A stretch of DNA of 64,000 nucleotides, taken from positions 1-64,000 of the forward strand of contig DATIBD010000135.1 in the NCBI GenBank assembly GCA_035457705.1, read 5' to 3'. This document shows, piece by piece, positions 25,689-32,476 of the stretch; position 1 is the first letter of the stretch, and each line of letters begins with the position of its first letter. The stretch comes from DASPGQ01 sp035457705 (GTDB taxonomy: Bacteria; Acidobacteriota; Vicinamibacteria; Marinacidobacterales; SMYC01). Made by a program: the position numbers and the translations under genes. The notes under the pieces were generated by a model that was given only the letters and a program-made list of their open reading frames with translations, had not been told where the DNA came from and searched no databases.

Positions 25689-26948
25689 ATGGCCAGGCGG
25701 CGCGACCCGTACCGGATCAATACGGGCATCCACATCGAATGGTTTACCGTTCGAAGCAGCACCGTTTTCGCTCTCGGAGCTCTCGCGCTCGGGCTCGCCG
25801 CCTACCTGATGACCAAGCGGCCACCGGCGGCGCCTCCCACGGAGAACTCGTCACCGGCACCGGTCGATCGGACGGCGCATTTCATCAATTGGAAGGGCAC
25901 CGTCGACGTCCGTAAAGCCGACCGCTTCGAGTGGACTCCGGCGAGCGACGAGATGTCTCTCGAAAGCGGCGACACGATCCGTACGGGGAGCGGCGCGGAA
26001 GCAAGAGTGCTCTTGTTCGATGGGACCGTGTATACCGTACGGGCCCTGTCCATTCTCGTAATCGAGGAAGCCCATCCGAGACCAGGCGCGGCGCTGGAGC
26101 AAACACGAGTCTGCGTGGCGTCGGGGATGATCGACGTTCACACACCCGCGGGCAGCAGCCTTGGTATGCACTTGCGGCGCCAGATCTGCACTCCGATTCT
26201 CGAGGCGAGCTTGCGCGAGAACGCGCAGGCGACCGTGGGCCACGACCGGGAAGCCAACGTGTCCCGCGTCGAGGCTCCCCGCGGCGGTATCGACGTGACG
26301 GCGAACGGAATGGACGTCGAAGTCCTAGAGGGCCAGGGAATTTTGGTGAGTCCGGGCAAGGCCCCGGAGGAGTTCAAGCTTCCGAGCGTGCCGGTGATCG
26401 TGTCTCCAGCGCATCTCACTTCGCTTGGTTTCCCCGCCACAGTCGAGTTTCGGTGGCGGCCTGTCGCCGAGGCCCGGAGATATCGAATCCTTCTGGACCG
26501 CTCGGCGCAATTCGTGGATCCCGTATTCGATGCCATGGTTTCGTCGACATCGTACCTTCAGGGCGGGCTCGAGCCAGGCACGTATCACTGGCAAGTCAGC
26601 GCCGTGGATGGGGAGGATCGGCGCAGCTCCCCGGCGCGCGCGACGTTCACCGTGCGGCGGACCGAGGCACCGCCGCCGCCGAGGCTGACCGCCGATACTC
26701 CCAGTGTGACATCGGTCGGCCTCGTCACCGGCAACGGACGCACCGACCCGGGAGCTCTGGTCACCGTCGACTATGGACTGGGATCCGAGCGGGTCCAGGT
26801 GCGCGCCGATGGGACGTTCACCTACTACTTCCAGGTTCGCGAGGCAGGCCGACATCTCGTCATCGTCAGAGCGCGGAACGAAGACGGCGGAGAGGCGGAG
26901 AAGACAGTCTACGCCGAGGCGGGAACTTCGAGCGGCGGGAATCACTGA
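25689..26948 (+). CDS. FecR-domain membrane protein with Ig/FN3-like domains
   Basis: About 419 residues from ATG 25689. An N-terminal cytoplasmic tail is followed by one membrane helix (TVFALGALALGLAAYLM). Residues about 65-200 form a FecR-type domain (GTVDVRKADRFEW, LESGDTIRTGSGAEARVLLFDG in pieces). The C-terminal part has a fibronectin-like domain (VEFRWRPVAEARRYRILLD, GTYHWQVSAVDG) and a further beta-sandwich (GLVTGNGRTDPGALVTVD). It is a probable envelope signalling or scaffold protein. No sigma factor gene is adjacent, so a classic FecI/FecR circuit is not indicated. An adjacent ilv leader follows after 56 bp. Confidence 0.78.
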   Translation: MARRRDPYRINTGIHIEWFTVRSSTVFALGALALGLAAYLMTKRPPAAPPTENSSPAPVDRTAHFINWKGTVDVRKADRFEWTPASDEMSLESGDTIRTGSGAEARVLLFDGTVYTVRALSILVIEEAHPRPGAALEQTRVCVASGMIDVHTPAGSSLGMHLRRQICTPILEASLRENAQATVGHDREANVSRVEAPRGGIDVTANGMDVEVLEGQGILVSPGKAPEEFKLPSVPVIVSPAHLTSLGFPATVEFRWRPVAEARRYRILLDRSAQFVDPVFDAMVSSTSYLQGGLEPGTYHWQVSAVDGEDRRSSPARATFTVRRTEAPPPPRLTADTPSVTSVGLVTGNGRTDPGALVTVDYGLGSERVQVRADGTFTYYFQVREAGRHLVIVRARNEDGGEAEKTVYAEAGTSSGGNH

Positions 26949-27004
26949 AGCGCTCTCGCGCCAAGGTCTGGTGGCTTTCACGGGTCCGGAGGCCGGCGCC
27001 CGGG

Positions 27005-27032
27005 TTGACGCGGGGAAGCCAGGAGTTATACT
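27005..27032 (+). promoter_or_regulatory. Strong promoter of the ilvB leader
   Basis: TTGACG (27005-27010), a 16-base spacer and TATACT (27027-27032). The expected transcription start is at or next to G27039, the first base of the leader-peptide GTG, so the leader peptide would be read from a leaderless transcript. Confidence 0.7.
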
Positions 27033-27038
27033 GGTCTC

Positions 27039-27098
27039 GTGAGTTTCGCGTGGTTCGAGGCCATCAACATTATTAAGGGGAGGTGCGGCCCCCCTTAG
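27039..27098 (+). CDS. ilv leader peptide (attenuator peptide)
   Basis: A 19-residue frame, MSFAWFEAINIIKGRCGPP, from GTG 27039 to TAG 27096-27098. Three of four consecutive codons are Ile (ATC AAC ATT ATT, 27063-27074). It lies between a strong promoter and a rho-independent terminator upstream of acetolactate synthase, exactly where a ribosome-mediated attenuator peptide is expected. There is no Shine-Dalgarno; translation probably starts on the 5' end itself. The 3' half (27075-27096) also forms a hairpin of its own, AAGGGG with CCCCTT. The assignment is inference from layout. Confidence 0.72.
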   Translation: MSFAWFEAINIIKGRCGPP

Positions 27099-27118
27099 AT
27101 TTCGACCACGCTCGAGAC

Positions 27119-27154
27119 AAGGCCCCGCACCCGAGAGGGTGACGGGGCCTTTTT
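27119..27154 (+). terminator. ilvB attenuator terminator
   Basis: AAGGCCCCG pairs with CGGGGCCTT, and inside it CACCC pairs with GGGTG around a GAGA loop, followed by TTTTT. It ends 16 bp before the ilvB ATG. The leader-peptide segment GGTGCGG (27082-27088) is complementary to CCGCACC (27125-27131) in the left arm, so an alternative antiterminator structure is possible. Confidence 0.85.
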
Positions 27155-27170
27155 CATTTGAGGCAAAAGC

Positions 27171-28823
27171 ATGAACGCGGCGACGTTTCTGATTCGAGCG
27201 CTGGCCCGGGAGGGCGCGGACATCGTCTTCGGCTATCCCGGCGGCGCCATCATGCCGGTGTACGACGCCCTTCACGGAGGGAGCATCCGGCACGTCCTCG
27301 TGCGTCACGAGCAGGGAGCGGCGCTCGCTGCGGATGGGTACGCGCGCGCCACGGGTCGAGTCGGGGTCTGTCTCGCCACCTCGGGACCGGGTGCGACGAA
27401 CCTCGTCACCGGTATCGCGAACGCCTTCATGGACTCCGTTCCCCTCGTGGCGATAACCGGTCAGGTTCCTACGGGCCTCCTGGGAACGGATGCCTTTCAG
27501 GAGGTCGACATCTTCGGAATGACGCTTCCCATCGTCAAGCACAGCTTTCTGGTACGGCGCGCCGGCGACCTGCCCGAAGCCATCCACGAGGCTTTCCGCA
27601 TCGCGCGATCGGGACGCCCGGGTCCCGTGCTCGTCGATCTGCCCAAGGACGTGGCGGCGCAGCAAGGTGAGCTCGCGTTTCCCGACTCGCCCGAAGCGGA
27701 GTCGCCGCCGAAGCCGGAGCCTGGCGAAGTTCGTCGCGCCCGGGATCTCCTGGAATGCGCGAAGCGCCCCATCGTTTATGCGGGAGGAGGCATCGGCATC
27801 GGACGGGCCGTGGAGGCGTTTCGGCGGTTCATCGACGTCACCGGCATTCCGACGGTGACGACGCTCAAGGGCATCGGTGCGCTCGGCTCGGATCACCCGC
27901 TCCTTCTCGGCATGCTCGGGATGCACGGGAGCGAAGCGGCGAATCTCGCCGTCCAGAGATCGGATCTCCTGGTCGTGATCGGCGCGCGTTTCGACGACCG
28001 GGCCACGGGAAGGCTCGCGAGCTTCGCTCCTGGCGCCAAGGTCATTCACATCGACATCGATCCCGCCGAGGTGGGAAAGCTGCGGCGCCCCGACGTCGGG
28101 CTCGTGGGTTCGATCGAGGCGTTTCTCGAAGAGCTCTCCCTTCCTCTCGCGCTCGCGCCTCATCGAAGGGAATGCCTCGAGGCGAAGGCGCGGTATCGAT
28201 GGTCGTACGATGCCCCGACCAACGGAGTGTATGGTCCGCGCTTTCTCAAGCGGCTTTCGGAGAACGCCACGAATGACCTCATCATCACCTGCGACGTCGG
28301 CCAGCACCAGATGTGGGTGGCACAGCACTGCCGTTTCGAGCGGCCCGAGCAGCATCTGTCGAGCGGCGGGCTGGGGACGATGGGCTACGGGCTTCCGGCG
28401 GCCATCGGCGCCCAGCTCGGCCGGCCCGAGGCGACGGTGGTGAACGTCTCGGGCGACGGCTCGTTCATGATGAACCTGCAGGAGCTCGCGACCGTCAAGC
28501 GCTACGGGCTTCCCATCAAGATCGTCGTGATGGACAACAAGAGTCTCGGGCTCGTCCGCCAGTGGCAGGAGCTCTTCTTCGGCCGGCGCTTCAGCGAGGT
28601 CGCCCTCGACGACAATCCCTGCTTCGCCCGCGTGGCCGAGGCGTTTGGTATCGAGGCTTTCGGTGTCCAGGCGGGCCGGGAAGAAGAAAGTGCCATCGAT
28701 CGTCTGTTTGCTTCGAAAGGGCCGGCGCTTCTTCATGTCGAGATCGACCCCGAGGCGAACGTCTGGCCGCTCGTCCCGCCGAACTGTGCGAACGAAGAGA
28801 TGCTCGTGGGAGCGCATCGGTGA
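27171..28823 (+). CDS. ilvB: Acetolactate synthase large subunit
   Basis: 550 residues, the usual family length. It catalyses the first common step of branched-chain amino acid synthesis (2 pyruvate to acetolactate) with thiamine diphosphate and FAD. The sequence shows the catalytic Glu in RHEQGAALAADGYARATG, TSGPGATNLVTGIANA, FQEVD, RFDDRATG and the ThDP motif from GDGSFMMN to DNKSLGLVRQWQ. GAGG lies eight bases before the ATG. The next gene overlaps by four bases (GTGA) and encodes the small subunit. Expression is probably controlled by the leader peptide and attenuator just upstream. The assignment over other ThDP enzymes is supported by the ACT partner and the Ile-coding leader. Confidence 0.95.
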   Translation: MNAATFLIRALAREGADIVFGYPGGAIMPVYDALHGGSIRHVLVRHEQGAALAADGYARATGRVGVCLATSGPGATNLVTGIANAFMDSVPLVAITGQVPTGLLGTDAFQEVDIFGMTLPIVKHSFLVRRAGDLPEAIHEAFRIARSGRPGPVLVDLPKDVAAQQGELAFPDSPEAESPPKPEPGEVRRARDLLECAKRPIVYAGGGIGIGRAVEAFRRFIDVTGIPTVTTLKGIGALGSDHPLLLGMLGMHGSEAANLAVQRSDLLVVIGARFDDRATGRLASFAPGAKVIHIDIDPAEVGKLRRPDVGLVGSIEAFLEELSLPLALAPHRRECLEAKARYRWSYDAPTNGVYGPRFLKRLSENATNDLIITCDVGQHQMWVAQHCRFERPEQHLSSGGLGTMGYGLPAAIGAQLGRPEATVVNVSGDGSFMMNLQELATVKRYGLPIKIVVMDNKSLGLVRQWQELFFGRRFSEVALDDNPCFARVAEAFGIEAFGVQAGREEESAIDRLFASKGPALLHVEIDPEANVWPLVPPNCANEEMLVGAHR

Positions 28824-29071
28824 CGTTCTGCATCGCGCTTCGTCTCGCGCGGGCCGAGCGCTCGATCGAGCGTGTCGTCGCTCTGGTGGGACGGCGGGGT
28901 TTCGAGGTCGTCGGGGTCGATGCCGTTCTCGACGGCCAAGGCCGACACTTCGTGGTGAAGCTCACGCTCGAGAGCGAGCGGTCGGCCGACGTGCTCCTGC
29001 GCCAGCTCGGAAGGCTGGCCGAGGTCGAGGACGTGGGCTATGGAGATCGCCCGCGGCGCATCCCCAGATAG
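28820..29071 (+). CDS. Acetolactate synthase small subunit, IlvM-type ACT protein
   Basis: 83 residues from GTG 28820, overlapping the ilvB stop (GTGA), so translation is coupled. A single ACT-like fold: an initial strand FCIALRLA, a helix SIERVVALVGRRGFEVVGVDA, then FVVKLTLESERSADVLLRQLGRL. Length and layout match the short IlvM type rather than the longer IlvN/IlvH. It should stabilise the large subunit and may tune feedback control. The 3' end overlaps the convergent permease gene by 34 bp. Confidence 0.8.
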   Translation: MTFCIALRLARAERSIERVVALVGRRGFEVVGVDAVLDGQGRHFVVKLTLESERSADVLLRQLGRLAEVEDVGYGDRPRRIPR

Positions 29072-30390
29072 ACAGGCACCGCGGCCGCCGTGAGCAGGAC
29101 GCCGATGAGGGTGTCGACGGGATCGAACACGATGGCATTCACCATGAGGAGCGACATGACGAGGATGAAGACGAGAGGCACGAAAGGATAGCCCGGGGTC
29201 AGGTATTGCTCGGCTTCGTCACCTCCCCGCTTTCTCAGGCGGAACACCGCCGCGACCGTCAGGATGTTGGTGAACTGAAGCGGGACGACGATGAAGGAGA
29301 CGAGCCGGTCGAAGGTCTGGAAGAAGAGGATGGCGAGGATCGAAAGCGCCGAGCAGAACAGGATGGACGCCGAGGGTACGCTGGTGCGCGGGGAGACGTA
29401 GGACAGGGTTCGGAAGAGCGCGTTGCCGAAGCGGCCCTCCGTGAGCCTGGCATACTCTGCCGTCGGGGCGTAGACGAGGCGGGGTGCGGTCATGACGAGC
29501 CCGCCGAGCGCTCCGAAGATCGAGATCATGATGAAGCCCGTCACGAGCCGGCCGCCGGTGGGCCCAAAAGTCGCCGTCGCTAGCACCGTCGCCACGGTGG
29601 CGCCCTCGTCGCGCATCACCTCGAGCGGCATCACCCGCAGAAAAGCGAAGTTCACCAGGAGGTAGAGCAGCATGATCCCCAGTACGCCGAAGCCGAGGCC
29701 TCGCGGAAGATTGCGCTTGGGCAAGTCGACTTCGCCGGCGACGTGAGAGACGTCGGTCCAACCGTCGTAGGTGAACAGCACGGCGGCGACACCCAGGCCC
29801 AGGAAACGGAGAAAATGAAGCAGCCCGCCTCCGGCGGCGCTCACCTCCCCGAGGGGAACGGCATCGACGAGTAACAGGCTTCCGAGCACCAGCGCGAGGA
29901 GGCCCGCCAGCTTGATGCCCGTCAAGAGGATCTGCGTCCTGCCGCCCCATCGAACGCCGAGGAGGTTGATCGTCGCGAAGACGACGATCGCGGCAATGCC
30001 CCAGGCCTGGGGAGAGCCCGGCGTCGCTTCGCCGAGAAAACGCTTGGTGTACTCGCCGAACACGATGGCGATGCCCGCCACCGAGCCCGGAGCGCTGACG
30101 AAGACCTCCATCCAGACTTTGACGAAGCCCCAAAGAGGACCGAAGCGCTCAGCGATGATGTGATACGTCGCTCCCGCGCGCGGAAGCCGTGATGCCAGCT
30201 CGCCCAGGGTCAACGCGCCGCAGAGAACGATGAGCCCGCAGAGTCCCCAAATTAAATAGACCTGCCAAGGCCGTTCGGCGACGGCGGCTAGCTCCCCCGG
30301 AGTGAAGAAGATGCCCGAGCCGAGCATGTCCCCCATGACGACGGCCATGACCGCGGCGAGCCCAAGCTGGCGCTTGAGGGTCTTGGGCAT
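29038..30390 (-). CDS. APC-family amino acid permease
   Basis: 450 residues with about 12 hydrophobic helices. The first helices have the APC signature (LAAVMAVVMGDMLGSGIFFTPGEL in pieces), and the later segment PRLVYAPTAEYARL with SVPSASILFCSALS is typical of the LAT/serine-threonine exchanger branch. It probably moves amino acids across the inner membrane by antiport or proton symport; specificity cannot be told. It is convergent to ilvB-ilvM, which hints at, but does not show, a branched-chain link. The ATG has no Shine-Dalgarno and a TATAAT lies only eight bases upstream, so the transcript may be leaderless. Confidence 0.9.
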   Translation of the reverse strand: MPKTLKRQLGLAAVMAVVMGDMLGSGIFFTPGELAAVAERPWQVYLIWGLCGLIVLCGALTLGELASRLPRAGATYHIIAERFGPLWGFVKVWMEVFVSAPGSVAGIAIVFGEYTKRFLGEATPGSPQAWGIAAIVVFATINLLGVRWGGRTQILLTGIKLAGLLALVLGSLLLVDAVPLGEVSAAGGGLLHFLRFLGLGVAAVLFTYDGWTDVSHVAGEVDLPKRNLPRGLGFGVLGIMLLYLLVNFAFLRVMPLEVMRDEGATVATVLATATFGPTGGRLVTGFIMISIFGALGGLVMTAPRLVYAPTAEYARLTEGRFGNALFRTLSYVSPRTSVPSASILFCSALSILAILFFQTFDRLVSFIVVPLQFTNILTVAAVFRLRKRGGDEAEQYLTPGYPFVPLVFILVMSLLMVNAIVFDPVDTLIGVLLTAAAVPVYLGMRRGRSP

Positions 30391-30398
30391 GGGCAGGG

Positions 30399-30404
30399 AT
30401 TATA
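30399..30404 (-). promoter_or_regulatory. -10 box (TATAAT) eight bases before the permease ATG
   Basis: A perfect TATAAT on the minus strand with the ATG (first base 30390) only eight bases away and no ribosome site between. This spacing predicts a transcript that starts at or next to the ATG. The -35 region is poor. Confidence 0.45.
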
Positions 30405-30423
30405 CGTGCTGATACTCTCAGTG

Positions 30424-30551
30424 CTCAGTGCCGTGGCGGGACCCGCGATTGATCGTGCCGCCACGGCTCGGCCCTTGCGGCGCTTCGCGCCGATCTCGCA
30501 GCGGAAGTCTTGGCCGCCGCTCGGCAGGCTGGGCTGTACTTTTTCATCAGC
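30424..30551 (+). repeat. Dispersed repeat, copy A1
   Basis: Begins with TGCCGTGGCGGGACCCGC and ends in GCAGGCTGGGCTGTACTTTTTCATCAGCCTGCT (read in two parts). The ends form hairpins: GCCGTG with CACGGC, and GCAGGCTG with CAGCCTGC. Related copies are at 30563-30690, 39209-39335, 39336-39450 and 56890-56947. No protein-coding role is seen. Confidence 0.8.
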
Positions 30552-30562
30552 CTGCTTGAATA

Positions 30563-30690
30563 CTCAATGCCGTGGAGGGACCCGCAATCGATCGAGCCGT
30601 CACGGCTCGGGCTGCTTACGGCGCGGCAGGCTCGCCGGGCTCGCTCCGCTCGCGCAGGGTGGGTTGAGTTTTCATCACCCTGCTTGGGTC
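30563..30690 (+). repeat. Dispersed repeat, copy A2, in tandem with A1
   Basis: Starts ACTCAATGCCGTGGAGGGAC, contains GGGCTCGCTCCGCTCGC and ends with GTTTTCATCACCCTGCT. It has the same orientation as A1 and begins 12 bp after it. The final hairpin has compensating changes (CAGGGTG with CACCCTG), evidence that the stem is maintained. Confidence 0.8.
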
Positions 30691-30790
30691 GAATCACCCA
30701 GTCTTGAGCGAAAACGCTCGTATCGTTTCGCCGCGGGGCACTCTCAGCGTCCCCGCAGCGCACCGAGCGGTACTTACGTTTCGCGCATCT

Positions 30791-30806
30791 TGGTCCGCGT
30801 CTTGCT
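30791..30806 (+). promoter_or_regulatory. Probable sigma-54 promoter of the molybdoenzyme operon
   Basis: TGGTCC (30791-30796), five bases and TTGCT (30802-30806). The GG and GC doublets have exact -24/-12 spacing and the -12 half is perfect; the -24 half has two mismatches. The predicted start near 30817 is about 22 bases before the ATG at 30839, and the GGGAGGGA ribosome site (30830-30837) remains inside the transcript. Confidence 0.45.
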
Positions 30807-30838
30807 TCTCTTCGCTCCAAGAGTCGAAGGGAGGGACT

Positions 30839-32461
30839 ATGAGGCGTCGGCCGCTTCGATCGACTGCGGCGATTACGGGCTGTCTTCTCAGCGTTGCTGC
30901 CTGCGACGGACGCACCTCTCAGACGAGCGGAGCCATCGACCTATCCATCGAGCCTTCGTCCGTGCTCGAGGCGAGCGACGATCTGATCGAGCTCGGAAGA
31001 CTCACTTACCAGAAAGAGTGCGCTTCCTGCCATGGTCTTGCCGGCGACGGAGCGGGAGACGCCGCCTACCTTCTTTATCCGCGCCCACGGGATTTCACCC
31101 GGGGCGAATATCGTCTGGTCTCGACATGGGATCGCGTCCCTACTGACGAGGATCTCTTCCGAACCATTTCGCGGGGCATGCCGGGCTCGGCGATGCCTTC
31201 GTGGGCACATCTCGACGAGAGAGCTCGCTGGGGATTGGTGCATTACATCAAGACATTCTCCACACAGTCGATGGAGATTCGAGAAACCTACGTTCCCACT
31301 CAGCCCTTCGAAGAGGGACGGGGTTTCTTGGAGATCCCCAGCGAGCCAGCCTACGACACTGCCGCGGCGAATCGAGCTCGAGAGCTCTACCAGCAGAACT
31401 GCGCCGCCTGTCATGGAGCGACCGGCCGCGGAGACGGCCAGCAAGAACAGGTGGACTCGCAGGGACGGCCCACCCGCCCCCGGGACCTGACCGCGGGCAT
31501 CTTCAAAGGCGCTCCCGATCGCGAGCACGTGTACCGCCGTATCGTCGCGGGGCTCCCCGGCTCACCCATGCCCATGAGCCCCTACATCTATGGCGAAGAC
31601 GCGTGGCATCTGACGCACTTCGTGCTGTCGCTTTCGAGCCCCGAGCAGCGAGCCAAGATGGAAATGAAAAAGTTTCGCATCGTGGCGAGCCGGGTGGAGT
31701 CGCTTCCCGAGCACCCCGACGATGGGATCTGGAGGCAAACGGATGCCGTGAACCTGCACTTGATGCCGCTCTGGTGGCGAGACGACCGGCCCGAAGAGGT
31801 CACCGTCAGAGCGCTTCACGATGGAGAGGAGCTCGCGCTCCTCATGGTCTGGCCGGACGACACGTACGATCACACCGCCATCCGACCTCAGGATTTTCGC
31901 GACGCCGCGGCGGTCCAGTTCTCGGTGAGCGCCGCTCCCCCGTTTTTCGCCATGGGCCAGCTGGGCGTGCCGGTGAATATCTGGATGTGGAAGTCCGAGA
32001 GACAGGCGGACATGGAGCCGGCCTTCCAGGAGCTCGACAAGATCTATCCGAACATCGGAATCGACTCTTATCCCAACTTCCGGCGCTCTCCGCTGGAACA
32101 GCCTACGCGGAACGCGCTCACGCTCGACTCGGATCCCACGTACGTTACCGCATGGGGCGTGGGGAACATCGTGTCCAACCCGCTTCCCGAGAGTCCCGCC
32201 GAGGATCTCCGCGCCGAGGGGTTCAGCACGTTGAGAGCGCGGCCAAACATCGACCGGGCCGTCCAGGCGTCCGGCGTCTACTCGACGGGCTCTTACCGCG
32301 TGCTTTTTCGACGGAGTCTCCGGGCCCAGGGAGCCGACGGCGCTTCTCTGAGTCCCGGCGAAACGGCCTCGGTGGCGTTCGCTGTGTGGAACGGGAGCGC
32401 GGGAGATCGCGACGGCAAGAAATCGGTCACGATTTGGCAGGAATTGGTCCTTGCTCCTTGA
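30839..32461 (+). CDS. Gamma-type subunit: dihaem cytochrome c fused to ethylbenzene-dehydrogenase-type haem domain, lipoprotein
   Basis: 540 residues from ATG 30839 (GGGAGGGA upstream). It has a lipoprotein signal with lipobox VAAC. Two cytochrome c domains follow: CASCHG near residue 60, and CAACHG near 190, each with a later Met candidate (GSAMPSWA, GSPMPMSP). From about residue 285 the protein resembles the ethylbenzene dehydrogenase gamma family, which binds haem b (DDGIWRQTDAVNLHL, LALLMVWPDDTYDHT, VQFSV, NIWMWKS, YSTGSYRVLFRR). Such a subunit would carry electrons between the catalytic alpha-beta unit and periplasmic or membrane partners. It is first in the operon, 15 bp before alpha. 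Similar fusions occur as NxrC-like proteins. Confidence 0.87.
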   Translation: MRRRPLRSTAAITGCLLSVAACDGRTSQTSGAIDLSIEPSSVLEASDDLIELGRLTYQKECASCHGLAGDGAGDAAYLLYPRPRDFTRGEYRLVSTWDRVPTDEDLFRTISRGMPGSAMPSWAHLDERARWGLVHYIKTFSTQSMEIRETYVPTQPFEEGRGFLEIPSEPAYDTAAANRARELYQQNCAACHGATGRGDGQQEQVDSQGRPTRPRDLTAGIFKGAPDREHVYRRIVAGLPGSPMPMSPYIYGEDAWHLTHFVLSLSSPEQRAKMEMKKFRIVASRVESLPEHPDDGIWRQTDAVNLHLMPLWWRDDRPEEVTVRALHDGEELALLMVWPDDTYDHTAIRPQDFRDAAAVQFSVSAAPPFFAMGQLGVPVNIWMWKSERQADMEPAFQELDKIYPNIGIDSYPNFRRSPLEQPTRNALTLDSDPTYVTAWGVGNIVSNPLPESPAEDLRAEGFSTLRARPNIDRAVQASGVYSTGSYRVLFRRSLRAQGADGASLSPGETASVAFAVWNGSAGDRDGKKSVTIWQELVLAP

Positions 32462-32476
32462 AAGGAGTCGCCGGAG

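Noticed and set aside
26325..28817. Very long minus-strand open frame (about 830 codons) opposite ilvB and the FecR-like gene
   Set aside because: It is a mirror frame of GC-rich coding sequence: Arg/His-rich, no domain, no ribosome site, and opposite well-supported genes.
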